Shown here piece after piece: positions 46,254 to 58,013 of a stretch of 64,000 nucleotides of DNA (the first letter of the stretch is position 1; each line of letters opens with the position of its first letter). The notes under the pieces were generated by a model. It saw nothing but the letters and a program-made list of their open reading frames with translations. It ran no database searches and was not told the origin of the DNA. The stretch is taken from assembly GCA_033239525.1 (NCBI GenBank), contig BSYO01000002.1, forward strand, positions 30,114,068-30,178,067. Direction: 5' to 3'. The position numbers were made by a program, and so were the translations under genes. Origin of the DNA: Nepenthes gracilis. Lineage: Eukaryota; Streptophyta; Magnoliopsida; Caryophyllales; Nepenthaceae.

Positions 46254-48285
46254 TGTGACGGACCGTGTTTCTTACCGAAATTCGACAGAGTTTCGGCAGT
46301 TAAATTGCTGCCAAACTAATATAACCTGTACAAATATCCCTGTACAACACAATATACAACTATAACATCACTACACAGGACCCAAAAAGCCACAATTATT
46401 CCCTGCCACAAACGTCATAACTCTGGGTACAACGTTAGCTCAGATAAGATGCCACTACGTGCCTATACAAACCATAAAAACCTACGGAAGCATTCACATC
46501 CATCAAATACAGTGGGAGCTACACTACATGTACATCATCATACATACAATTACATCAATATACAAATCCTCTACAAAATATACAAAAGTACTACATAGGG
46601 GTACAAAAAACACAAAAACTAAGTCCTCAAAGCTATCCTTCAAGATTTTCATGCCTAAATGACTTTTAATCTTCTATCCCGCCCTATTGAGTATAAGCTC
46701 GTACTCATCTGGAGACAAGGAAAACCATAAGGGTGAGCCAAATGCTCAATAGCTCAATAAGTGTAATATAATCAAAGATAATATACAGTATATTCAAAAT
46801 GGAATAGGGAAGGAGATAGGAGCATGACATATGATGCATAACATGGAACATAAACAAATACATTTTCGGAATATAAATAACTTTTCATATTTTATCTTTT
46901 TTCTCTTAGGGTTCCAAAATATACATAAATTTCTTTATCTTTGCGGATTAGGGCTAGTAGGCTTTACCAACAAACAATGCAGGAGAACGAGGAAAGAAAT
47001 GTGTTTGTTTCTACACATTCTAAAGCGCATAACCACACAATTTAACACCCCGTGGCAAGCGGTATACCTTTAACCCAATATACGGGCCCATATCACATAT
47101 GCCACCATGTCTCCCGTGGCCTAGAGGCAGCCATTGTTCTTCTACAGTAATATCCTAATGCATGTCAAGGAATATCACCCACTACTATACACGATTAGGA
47201 TAGCCTTTGAGTTTCCGCTATAATATCAATGACATGTTAGGGGATATTACCATCTGAACTATAAATCTGTGGTCAAGGTTTCACGATTTTTTATTCTTTG
47301 AGGAAAAGTCCACCAAATTTCTTTAACAAATGTTTCACTCCTGGAGAACGAATCATACATATATCAAATTGTGGTATTCCCTTCATATACTTACATATTT
47401 TGCATAATTCTTATATATAGATACAGATAATTGTTTCTTGTGAGCGTAAGTCTTTATGTGACTTTAAACATATGCATAATTTAACATAATATTTTGGAAC
47501 AATTAGGAAATCCTTACCACATCGGGGTAAACGTAACTTTAGAGCTTCTGAACGATAATTTCTTCACAAACGATTCACAATAATATTTTTACAATATACA
47601 ATTATATGTAATTTAAATATCAATTAAACAAAGTGGAATCATGCAAAAATTTCCAAATTTCTTAGGTGAACAGTGTTAGGCGTGGATTTAGGGTACCGTA
47701 TGTACAAAACCAGACAAAACCTGAAAAATCGGACACCCAATTGATAAATAACCATATTCAAGACATGGGTTTTCATTATCTAAAGCCAAATTATATATAA
47801 AGCTCAAAATAATCGGTTAAACGAGGTCCAGGCACGGGTCAGGGTTTCAGGATGTACAAAACAGTGCGAAAACGATGAATCAGACAACAAATTGATAAAT
47901 TTTTGTACCCAAATCGTGAGTTTCACAAAATATGTACATGGGTCGGGTATTGAGACAATAATACCCGATGGGGATCGAACGAAAATTAAAAAGAGAGAAC
48001 GAAAAGGGTATGGTGCACTTGCCTCTATTTGATTTATCACTTCTCTAACTAGCTCCAATCCGGACTTGAACCCAAGAGTTTCGATTTCTTCTCTCTCTCT
48101 CTTCTCCTTCATGTTTCATCTCTCTCCTCTCTCTCTCTTTCCCCCACATGAAATGATGCGGAGAGTTTCGATTTATCGCTGGCCCTCGCCCCCTGTCGAG
48201 GGCTCCTACCGCTTCCGAAACCAAATTTCCCACATGGATTAAGCCCTATCTTGATTATATTAACTTAATTATCCGTAATTACGAT
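46254..48285 (-). mobile_element. Probable Tekay/Del-like solo LTR
   Basis: Plus strand begins TGTGACGGACCGTG and ends near CCGTAATTACGAT; ATTCG is found at 46249-46253 and 48286-48290. Read on minus it has GA-rich promoter and leader DNA (48140-48040), AGAG|GCAAGTGCACC (48026-48013), an AT-rich middle, GGCTCACCCTTATGGTTTTC then CTTGTCTCCAG (acceptor-like AG at 46710-46709), and an end CGGTCCGTCACA. The layout agrees with chromoviral LTRs. The right end does not finish in CA, so the boundary is uncertain by a few bases. No coding sequence lies within. Confidence 0.55.
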
Positions 48286-48379
48286 ATTCGGAAACTGGTA
48301 CATTATAATTTGACAATGACATGTTTATAGAAAATGGAGCCAAAGAATTGAAGAATTCTTATTGGTTTTACTTTTCTAG

Positions 48380-49115
48380 ATGTACAACATTCTATGTCAG
48401 GAGACTAGCTTCTTAGGCTGAGCACATAACTTGTAAGTTCTATCCCATACCACTATAGTGACAATAACTGGACCTTTCCAAATGGTGACAACTTGTTATA
48501 AATAACCAACTTCCCGATTGCCTTAGTATTTGGAGGACTAAGTCCCGAGCCTAAGTTCCCTCATCTTAATGGTTAATGTGTTTGGCTACCCTTTGCTGAT
48601 AAGTCCGAGTTTAGATGACTACTATATTACGCACTTCTTCCAAGTGGTCAATATGCTTTCTAAGTATCTTCTCATTTAGGCTATGTTTTAGTTAACTACT
48701 CACAAACTAGGTATTCTAATCTCTGTTGAGATCACCTCTGCACCAAAGCATAAGCTATTGGGTTTTGTCATTCACGGGCTTAGGGGTGGTTCCATGGGCT
48801 CACTAGACATTGGTAGTTTGTCCTCCTAAGCTCGTTTCTTTGTATCCATTATAGCTTGAAGTCTATCAAGGATGATTCAGTTGGTCGCATTGCCCTATCT
48901 GTTGGCTTTGAGAGTAGGATGTTGAGGCGTGAACAAGCAAAAGTCCTTAGCCTGCCATAGTATTAGGGAACTCCTTTCCAGCTAGCTGCATGCCATTATC
49001 TGCGATGATCACTTTTTTATTCCAATGCAACGCACTATGCTTTGTTTGATAAGTTTACGTTGTTGTGCTAGGTGATTCTACCTATTTACCCATTTGGCGA
49101 AGTAATGATTTTTAT
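48380..49115 (-). pseudogene. Decayed Tat-like integrase remnant
   Basis: Minus-strand fragments in shifting frames include KFIIIKNHYFAKWV (about 49135-49090, cf. DYFTKWVEA), IIADNGMQLAGKEF-like DNA near 49005, QHPTLKANR (about 48920), NATNQIILDRLQAIMDTKK-like DNA (about 48890-48850) and KPNSLCFGAEVIS near 48750. The order matches the catalytic core and C-terminal half of Tat-type integrase. It has many stops and frameshifts and is much older than the element at 24-35 kb. Confidence 0.55.
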
Positions 49116-49139
49116 TATAATGAATTTCATTGTCCAAAA

Positions 49140-50029
49140 TCTATTGGGAATTGTCCCAAAATACAAGCATCTATTGTGCAAATGGTCAAGAGCTTTGCAG
49201 CATAGTAAGTTTAATAGATAGCTGCCTTAACACACTTGCATATATTTTGTATTTATCAAATTCTCTTGACAAAATTGACAACATAGGTAGTACTTCTGCC
49301 TTGTTATTTTGAAGGTTGTATACTTGCCTCTCAAACAATTTACATATATATCCCAGTGTGCCTCTCAGAAGGCATAGTATCTCCTCTACTTAGGTTCACA
49401 TGATACCTAAAATATCTCCTCTAACTCTGGAATGCTTGTTTTGTTTGGGATTAAAATCTAGTAATGGCTTGTGGAACCCATAAGGGAAATAGCTAGATGG
49501 ATTGCTTGAGGTCCTTGATTTTTTTCAAAAGGGGAGTCATTTAAAGGGAAATAACAAAAGTTGGTCCTTGATACTGGAGATTTCTCGTAAGAATGTTCTC
49601 AATTTTTAATATGTTTGGATTTATGGCTAGATGCTCAAAGGAGTAAATGTTTGACAATGATTGATTGGTTAATTGCTTAAGCATGATTGAGTGAATAAGA
49701 TCTCTCTTTTAAAGAAAATATTTTAGTTAGTTCAAAACTCTTTTTACATTTAAAAGTCTAATTTTTTGCTTGTATTCTTTTTTTTCTATATTAATTACAG
49801 GCCCCTTCTATAACAGGAGAGAGGGAGCTCTATAGGAATCTAATGGTCTCTTCTGATGCGATGGCATTAATTTTGATTGTGGTGAATCACCAGTTTTATA
49901 TTGAAGTAATGATTTCACCCATTTATATTCTCTTGAACCCTACCTTTTTATTTGATCTTGTCTTTTAGTTTTCATGATATATCCAGAATTTTATAACCAT
50001 TTTTAAAATAAACTTTGTTTTTTGGCTTA
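49140..50029. other. AT-rich DNA, nothing recognised
   Basis: No domain, RNA gene or element end could be identified. The small frames are of chance length. Confidence 0.35.
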
Positions 50030-51130
50030 AGTTTAGCCATTTTTGTGAGTAAAGAGAGCAAGTTTGGTTCTCGTGAGCTTTGTTGATCCCATGGCTATTT
50101 TGACAAAATTTAGTTCGATGTTCTTGCCTCTGAACCCTAAAAATTCTTTTTATTGATTTTGTTGTTTTGATCTTTGGGTCTGAGTGCACTTTTATTGAAT
50201 CTCATTAGTTATAATTATTTATATTTTGATGGAAGTGGAAAAGTTTGAATAAAAATATTGATCAGTAAAGTATAAAAATAAAATAAAATATCCTTTAATT
50301 AAATTTTTTTGTTTATTTTATATTTAAGTCATTCTCTTTTTAAAAGTTAATTTTATATTTATTTCACATAAAAGGTTAATTTGCAATTTTCTAAAAGAAA
50401 ATTTTTAAAATACCTTTGAACAAAACATTTAATTTCTTTTCATGGCTTAAGTTTAGCCATTTTTGTGAGTAAAGAAGTAAAGCAAGTTTGGTTCGAGAGA
50501 GAGAATCGAAGAGAGAGAGATAGAGAGAGAGTTGAGAGACGAAACTAATTTCCTCCATTTCTTATTACGGCGAGCTTTGTTGATCCCATTTGCTCATCAA
50601 AAAAAAGAACCTTGTTTTGACAAAATCTTCTAACAATAGTCTCGCATTTGTAAGCTCGCTCGTTACCGGGTCTGGCAAAACCAACAGCTCTTTAGTTAAA
50701 AATTCTTTTGAATAACATCCTTGATTTTGACTAATCCCACTTTTGCAAGTTTTTTGAGGCTAACATCAACGTTAAATTCCAGTGATTACATCGAACGCCT
50801 GAAACTACTTAGTACTCCCTAACTACTAGTCTCAAAGGTGACTTTTCCTCTCTCGAGTGAAAACCATAAACACTCCTTTTATTGAATCTCATCCCTAGTT
50901 ATAATTATTTATATTTCTATGATGGAAGTGGAAAAGTTTAGACTAAAAATATTGTTACCGTAAAGTATAAAAATAAAATAAAATATCTTTTAATATAAAT
51001 TTTTTTGTTTATTTTATAATTTATTGTGATTAAGTCATTCTCTAAACTCTTTTTGAAATCGTTAATTTTATATTTATTTCACATAAAAAGGTAAATTTGC
51101 AATTTTCTAAAAGAAAAATTATATCCGAAC
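50030..51130. repeat. Direct duplication of an AT-rich block
   Basis: GTTTAGCCATTTTTGTGAGT at 50030 recurs at 50451. GAGCTTTGTTGATCCCAT recurs at 50077 and 50571. The block from TATTGAATCTCAT to AATTTTCTAAAAGAAAA at 50193-50400 recurs at 50881-51117 with small insertions. Unit 1 is about 390 bp. Unit 2 is about 680 bp and contains an extra GA-rich and unique segment (50490-50870). Confidence 0.8.
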
Positions 51131-53277
51131 TTCAAAATTTTGCACTGAAAAAAACCATTTAATTTCTCTCCGTACCCCTCATGCATAAGAGGATTGTGAG
51201 ATTTCGTGCCCTAGATGTATGGAATTTCTAACCATCTCGCCTTCATTGTTGTTTCGGGCCAAGGTTGCAAACTCGTGAGGATGGGAGAATTAGTTTAGTG
51301 GTGTTGGTAGGTTGGTAGAGACGAGGTTTTGACTGTTCCAGAAAAAGCAGCAGCAATACCAATCAGGCTTGCCGTATCTGACGAGATGCGTGGGAGATGT
51401 TCGAGGATAGCTCGCATCTCTGCGATAATGTCAAGATGGACTTTCCTCCTCTGCGTCGCATCTCCGCCATTTCTTATATTTCAATCTACCCGATTTCTTG
51501 TGGAAGTAAAGGGAAGGGGAGGGGAGGCGAGGATGAAGGCGATGAATAGTAGGGAAGGGGAAAGTTCGAGAGAGAGAGAGAGAAGAACAGAAGAGAGAAT
51601 AGAGAGAGATAGAGAGAGAGAGTTGCCATTTTCATTCCTTCTCCAATTATGGGGAATGGAAAACGGGAAGCGGGTTTAATATTTCCACTTGGTGACTATT
51701 CCAGAAGCAGCAGCATTACCAATCCGGTGACTGCGTTCTAGCTGGCGATTGTCAAGTAGGTTTCCTCCTCTTCTCCATTATTTTTCATTCTACCCATGTG
51801 TGCCCCTTCTCCATCCAGTGTTTGTTCCACCTTTCTCGTCGCTTTTTTTGTGCGTTATATTACAAACCAAGAAAGTGCGAAGAAAAATCAGGATACATGG
51901 TGAAAATGGGAATTGCCGAGTTCATTCTTGATTCAAAGAATTAATTTTGTACATCAGGAGGTTCAATATATATACAAGAAGAAAAACAAATAACAAATAA
52001 CAAACTAACTAATTTTAGAACTCCATACTAATAATGACAGCTCATTCTTTCTTCTTTATCATCTTTATGCTGTAATGTCGTTATCAGTCCAATCATCTCT
52101 CGCTTATTTTTTCAGTGTCGTAGTTTTGGATCCCTCTCCCCTAGTTCAGGCTACTGGATTCTCTCTCCTCCATTCCTGTTTACTGATTTATGTGTTCTCA
52201 GTCTTCTGACATGAAAATAAAAAAACCAGCAAATCATTGTTGAAATTAGCTATAGAGCTGAAAGATAATCAAAAATTGAGAAATGGGTATGGTTGGTTTT
52301 GATTTTCTGCTGTGGCTTGAATAATTTTGAGTTGAGAAGAAGCTTGTTTTGGTGCATTTGAATATTTCCATAGCTAAGCAGAATCAAAGCCAATGTAGGA
52401 ATTGCTACTATCTTGACATTAAAGCCCAATTCATTTTCTATCATTTCTTGATACTAGTGGTGTTAAATGAGCAATGCTGTACCGACGCAGCCCATTTTTC
52501 ATGGCATGTTAATGTGCCAAGCCTGCATGGTGTGGGATAAATTATCTCAGCTTAGCACGGCATGTGGTCCGCTTGTGCTGGCCAGGCATGCCTTCAAGCT
52601 GTGATGGTTTAGGCACGGTTATGATAAAAATATATAAAAAATAAATTATACAAATTATTATAAAAAAATACATAATATTTTATTTATTTTATCAAATATT
52701 TTTAATGTTACAATTTATAAAAATAAAAAAATACATATAATAATAACTCACTTATTTTTAGGCTTTATTTACAGTTTTTTATATAATTAATTGTTTTTAT
52801 ATAAAAAAGGGGCAACCGTCATATCACCTTTGCATTAGAAAAATCTTAAATAATGGGCCGTGCTGGGAACGACATAATTTGTGCCACAGGTAGGCTAACA
52901 CACGGCTTGGCATGAACCAAAATTTTGGGTTGTGTTGGCAAAGAGAGCACATGGGGGAGAAAAAAAGGAGATGTTTTATGAACCCCAAAGACAAACTGTC
53001 AACTTTTGATGTATTCCTCTAGAGAATTAATGAAGGGGGAAAAAAAAGACTTGTTTACTAAACTTGTCTTTATGCTTGAAAGGAGCCTTTTATCAACATT
53101 AGGCTTATTAGCTTATTTAATTTGATTCTTGCTTGTTTTGTAGCTTGTTTGGAGATACTTTTGCAGCATTTGTTTTTTGTTCATTGACAGCTTGCTAAAA
53201 GGTTTGTTTATGTACTCGCTCTTGAGTTTCTTTAGTGTTCATTAAGGAGTTTGGTTTGCTTGTATGCCAGCTTGAGC
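51131..53277. other. Upstream region of the EMB514-like locus
   Basis: It contains a partial duplication (TTCCAGAAAAAGCAGCAGCA at about 51337 and TTCCAGAAGCAGCAGCATTA at about 51700) and GA runs (51565-51622). A GGCACGG-rich fold-back is at 52515-52918. Just before the start codon, a pyrimidine/T-rich stretch ends TTGTATGCCAG (53260-53270), which looks like a 3' splice site and may end a 5'-UTR intron. The frame at 51329-51679 has no recognised domain. Confidence 0.35.
52515..52918. mobile_element. Fold-back element (MITE-like)
   Basis: GCCAAGCC...GATAAATTATCTC...TTAGCACGGC at 52515-52562 is answered inversely by GCCGTGCTGG...GACATAATTTGTGCC...CGGCTTGGC at 52857-52911. The centre is AT-rich. 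GGGCCGTGC/GGCACGG motifs of this kind are common in plant miniature inverted-repeat elements. Confidence 0.45.
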
Positions 53278-53669
53278 ATGACATCCCAGGCAATGATGGG
53301 GATAGAAGAAACTGCCACAGCCACAGAAGACATGGAACTGGAACAACCACAACCTGCCCCAAATGCCAAGGGTGACTTGGCAGCAAAGGCATTGAATGGT
53401 GACTCCAATTTGAAGACAGAGAGGGGAGAACAGGAGGTGGGAGAGGAAAGAGATGCGGTTCCCAAGAAGCAGAGGATTGAGAAGTCAGTGGAAGAAGAAA
53501 GGCTTGACAACCTGAAAGAGAGAGAAGGTGGGGATGAGGAGAAAGAGGAGGAGCAAGATGGGGGGGAGAAGTCAGCTTCAGTCAATTTTGGGACCAAGAG
53601 TTTGTTGAGAGTTTTGATTACTACTTTGACTTTCTTCATCAATGGGCTGTAAATGTCAATGTTAATAAG
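53278..53669 (+). pseudogene. EMB514: EMB514-like / DUF3223 protein, exon 1, with a 1-bp frameshift
   Basis: The frame from the ATG at 53278 (MTSQAMMGIEETATATEDME) is acidic and rich in Glu, then has KKQRIEKSVEEERL. This is the low-complexity N-terminus of plant EMB514/DCL-like proteins, which carry a DUF3223 domain and act in nuclear or plastid rRNA-related processes needed for embryo development. Near 53602-53605 one T appears to be missing. After it the conserved FDYYFDFLHQWAVNVNVNK reads in another frame and ends at a good donor, AAG|GTATGA, at 53669/53670. I chose 53278 rather than 53251 because the latter lies upstream of a probable splice acceptor. The frameshift would truncate the protein before the DUF3223 core. 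A sequencing error could also explain it. Confidence 0.7.
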
Positions 53670-53849
53670 GTATGAATAATTCTTAATCTACTAATAGTTT
53701 TATAGGATTTTGATTTGTCTAAGAAGTATGATGTTTTTACACGAATGTTTATATCTTAATGGAATTTTTTGATGGTCTTCATCTTGCGCTAGTAAGTCTT
53801 GTTAAAGACATGCCATGGATGTAAGGTAGTGGATAACTAGGTGAGTGTG

Positions 53850-55070
53850 GTCATTTGCAAGTCAGTGAGTCGGCAGGCCAGGACATTAGGTGAATTTCTT
53901 GCTTGGCTTTGAGATAAGTACTTGGAGGTGTGCTTTCAACTCAATGAGTGTGGCATTGATGCGGGGATGTGATAGGTGATTGTTGTGGATTGTTGGTATG
54001 GGTGTCAATGTGGAGCAATGGCATTATCGATTCCCATGATAATGCAAGTTAATGAGTTCTTTGGGTCAACGACATATTCCTTGAGCATCAATAGCACTTA
54101 AGCGAGGCCTAGGTGGGAATATTGAAATGCAACAAATCGAGATCTTGATTGGTTTATAGAGATTTGACACTATGAAAATTGGAATATTTCAATTTATACT
54201 CCTAGAAAATCCCTTAATGCTTAGCATCTTCTAGATGGGAAAGTCGGTGCTTAGCTCTCCAACTCCCATGGGATGTTATAGTGTGAAAAGGCATTATACA
54301 TCACTGAGTGAGCTACCTTGTGATGGGGAAACTAGCTCTACAATATGTTATGAGGACAACCTTGAATCTTCATGAGTGGACACTATCTAGTAAAGGATGA
54401 AGATCTTGATAGTGATGATGATACTTGGGTTGGAGGTTAGAACCTCAATTGCATGTGAGATGAGATATTGTATGTCATACTTGAGGAGATGGCTTTTTCA
54501 GGTGAGACGAAAGCTAAGAGCCTTGGAGAGTAGATGCTTGTGACTCTTTAAGCATGAAACAAGGCAATACTTTACTATGTGAGATTAAGGACATGGTCTC
54601 TAAGCATGCTACATGTCAAGACACAAGGGTGGGTTTATTCTATCATGCTGAGGCAACTAAGACACGTTATGAAACAGGTTGCTTTTAAGTGTGTCTGAAC
54701 CCATACTAATCATAAGGCTTGAGTGTCATAGTATTGGGGACAATGTCATGAAGACTAGTGGTGTACACTAGTGGGATGGTGAGTTCCCAGTGATAGATAG
54801 GAGTATGAGTGTTCCATGTGACAAGGCATTATATAATAACTTGATGAAGCAAGTGCTGAGTGAGGTGTGATAACCTACCCATGAAGGGAGTGCCAGCTTG
54901 ATGGTGATCTTGATGCCAAGAAAAAATCAGTATAATGCTAGTTGCTTGATTGAAAGGTGCCAGAGCCTTCAACTTAGGTGAACAATGAGATTCGTGTTGA
55001 GAGGGGATGATTTGCTAGCCCCCTATTGGACAAGACTATTGGATCCTTGAGTTGAAAAATGATTGCCTTG
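53850..55070 (+). repeat. Long direct repeat, copy A
   Basis: Matches copy B at 57480-58013 plus 59270-60070. Examples are TGTGGCATTGATGC (53949 and 57625), GGGTCAACGACATATT against GGGTCAACATATTTCC (54064 and 57749), GAGATTAAGGACATGGT against GAAATTAAGGACATGGT, and TATCATGCTGAGGCAACTAAGA against TATCATGCTCGGATGACTAAGA. Old and clearly diverged. No coding domain was recognised. Confidence 0.65.
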
Positions 55071-57479
55071 ACATGGAGAAGTGTTAGCACCAAATGGTCA
55101 TTTTCGCTGCATAATGCTATGACTGGGATGGATTGGTACAAAGCCTATTAAACTGCCACTTTAGTGCTTCACTAGAGTGCATGAGATTTGGTTAAAGGAC
55201 AGATTTGGCTGCTAGTGATGAGATGATTCTTTGGTGATCTTGTATGAGCTTAAGGTTGCTTCTTTGCAAACAAAATCCTACATGTTAATTGAAGCTATCT
55301 GGGTTTAGAGACTGACAATAGATTTGATTGACTGCCTTGTTTTGTTTTGATGTTGAGCTGTTTTTGGCTTATGTTTCGGTTGAGAAGTGGAGCCAACTAG
55401 TCATTGGTGGACCTGAGGGCTGATTAACAAAAAAATATTATGTTGAAGGGTCCGATTCTTTACCATTGTTCAACTTTTTCATGTTAGGTGTACTTGAAGT
55501 GACGTGGTTACAAGGAATTCTAGTTGCAAAAGTTTTAACAAATGAATGATGACATGATATGGTATCCGGACTCAGATACCACATTGTTGTTGGATGCACT
55601 CCAAGTTATGCGGTCATGGGGGGTGATGCTTTTATGGAGTTGTCATTGGTGACTTGATAGTGAACCATTATATTTTAGGTAATAGTGAACCATCTTATTC
55701 CGATTTTTATAATTGTGGCATGTCAGCTAAGTGCTAGTGTTTGTGGGAGTCGTCATCAAATAATTGTTGTGTCAAGGTTGCGTTGGGCAATCAACATCAA
55801 TGGGTGCATTTCGTGGTACGAGACAACATGTACGGAGAGAAACTTGGGTTCATTAAGGAAGCCTTCCTAAGATATCACCCAATGGGATGTTGCATGAGAC
55901 TTCATGTGAAGATTGCTACTAAGCACAAGGGCATCAACAGAGTACTCCTTGGGACAAGATAGCTTGTGTAGATAGACACATGATTTACTTAGACAGCCTT
56001 CTAAGAGGATTATTCATTGGGATATTGAGTAGAAATCCTTCATGTGGGAGTAGGAAGTGGGTTACGTGATAACTAGGTATTACCCCTTGTGCAAACTTGG
56101 AAACCGGTTATTATTGGCATCCGTAGTTTGTGTTTTGTTAGCTCAAGACCTCGAATGCTAGGTCAAAGCCATGAAGTGGCACCAAAGGATGAATCATAGA
56201 GGGGAGCATCAAAGATGTTTAAGAGAAAGAAGCATCATGTTTGGATAGAATGAAGTAACTCCTTGGGGTTAAGGTGCTGGCCAATGAGTTCCATTCTAGG
56301 GAGGAACTTTTGCAAGATGTATTCGAGTTGGAAACACCTACTTAGTAATCAAAATGCCAACTGAGATTGTGCAAAGCGATTTGAGGCACATTTGATGATG
56401 ATGAGAGTTATGTTCATGTGGAATAGTTGGATGAATCCACATCTCTAGTAAGACACAATGTTGTGATGGCTAGGCATTGCCTAGAGGAAGACAGTCAACT
56501 TTACAAAGTGGCATTGAAGTTGCATCCAGAGGGAGGCGTCAAAATTGTGGGAAAAAAATTAAGTCCTTAAAATGGAGGCAACATGAGATTGTGCATGTGG
56601 GAGTAGAGATACATGTCGTGAGGAGGATACATGATGATGGGCTAAATGTTATCCAAAGAAACATCACTCATGTAGCAAGGGTGACATTGTAGATGCATCT
56701 AGAGGGAGGCATCAAGACTATGGGCATAGGCAATATGTTATGATCTCTTTGTAGGAACGCAAGACGTTTAGGATGTGATTGTGTGGTGATGCTTTTGGTT
56801 CAAGCAAAGTTAATGTTTTCACCTGTGGCGAGTGGTTCTTTCCTGAGGAAGGCTAACATTCTTGTCAAAGGACGGGAGGTGCAGTTTGACTAGGGTAATA
56901 GTATCCATAGGCAAGCGAACACGGGTTAAGAATTTTTGTTCTGGAGACAATCATTTTGTGCCCAGGGGAGTTTGAGTGTTTGTTTTTTCAATGTAGCTAA
57001 TATTTACAAGGTTTCAAAGAAGGTGATATCTTTTTCTAGGCTCAATTAGGGGGTTGGGCAATGAACTAAACCTATTGTGAGTAGATTCTGCCAAAGCTCA
57101 TTTAGACCACTCTACCTACGTCCAGGTGGGGCATGGAGATGCTTTTGAGAATTTGTGGCATAGGTTCTATTAGAGATTGTTGGGACCACTTTATGGATAT
57201 ATAGATGGGGCACGGAGATGCTTTGGAGAATTCGCAAGGACATATGAGAATTCTTAAGGCTGTCACATGAGTGATTGATAGTGGTAGTATGACAGATATA
57301 ATCATGATCAATGTTATGAGACCTAGTAGGCAAGTGGGCAAGGGCGTCGATCGGACCAGTAGGGGGGTCTGCTGATTCCAGAAAGCCAACAACATTACCT
57401 AAAACTTGAAATCCAATCATGCTTATCTATCCTTAGCATGAACTGGGAAATCTCTCTCCAACCCATAAGGTCACCAAGT
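55071..57479. other. Segment between the two long direct repeats
   Basis: Non-coding as far as can be seen. It holds short internal repeats, e.g. GAGGGAGGCGTCAAAATTGTGG (56530) against GAGGGAGGCATCAAGACTATGG (56702), and GGTGGGGCATGGAGATGCTT (57125) against GATGGGGCACGGAGATGCTT (57206). If A and B are LTRs this would be the interior of a non-coding element, but no primer-binding site was found. Confidence 0.3.
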
Positions 57480-58013
57480 TCACAACAAGTTATTGTGGCT
57501 GTGGTTAGCCACAAGTGGATGTTGTTGTCCCTAGGTCAAGAAGTCGATGAGTGGGGCACTAGCTGAATTGTTGTGGCTTTGGTCTCACAATAAGTACTTG
57601 AAGTTGTGTCTACAGCTCGACAAATGTGGCATTGATGCTCATAACATGGGTGACTATGTCGGGGTTATTGACTAAGATGTTAACGTGAAGCAACAAGATT
57701 GTTGGTTCTATGATGATGTGCAGTGGATGAGTTTTCTGGGTCAACATATTTCCCTAAGCACCCAGTGGACTAAATAGGTGGGAAGTGGGAACATAAAAAC
57801 ACAACAAAGTTGAGCTAGCGTGCTTGATGGATTTATAGAGATATGCCATTCTAAAAGTTGTGGTATTTTAATGCATAATCCTTGAAATCCCATAAATGCC
57901 TTTTATCCTCTAGAGGGGGAAGTTTTGTTTAGCTCTCAACCTCCCATAGGGATGTTGTAGTGCAATGAGGCGGTACACATCACCTAAGTGAGCTTCCTTG
58001 TAATGGGTGATGG

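Noticed and set aside
51329..51679. 116-codon frame with an Arg/Glu-rich tail
   Set aside because: The tail comes from GA repeats and the N-terminal half has no known motif; part of it is also duplicated at about 51700 out of frame.
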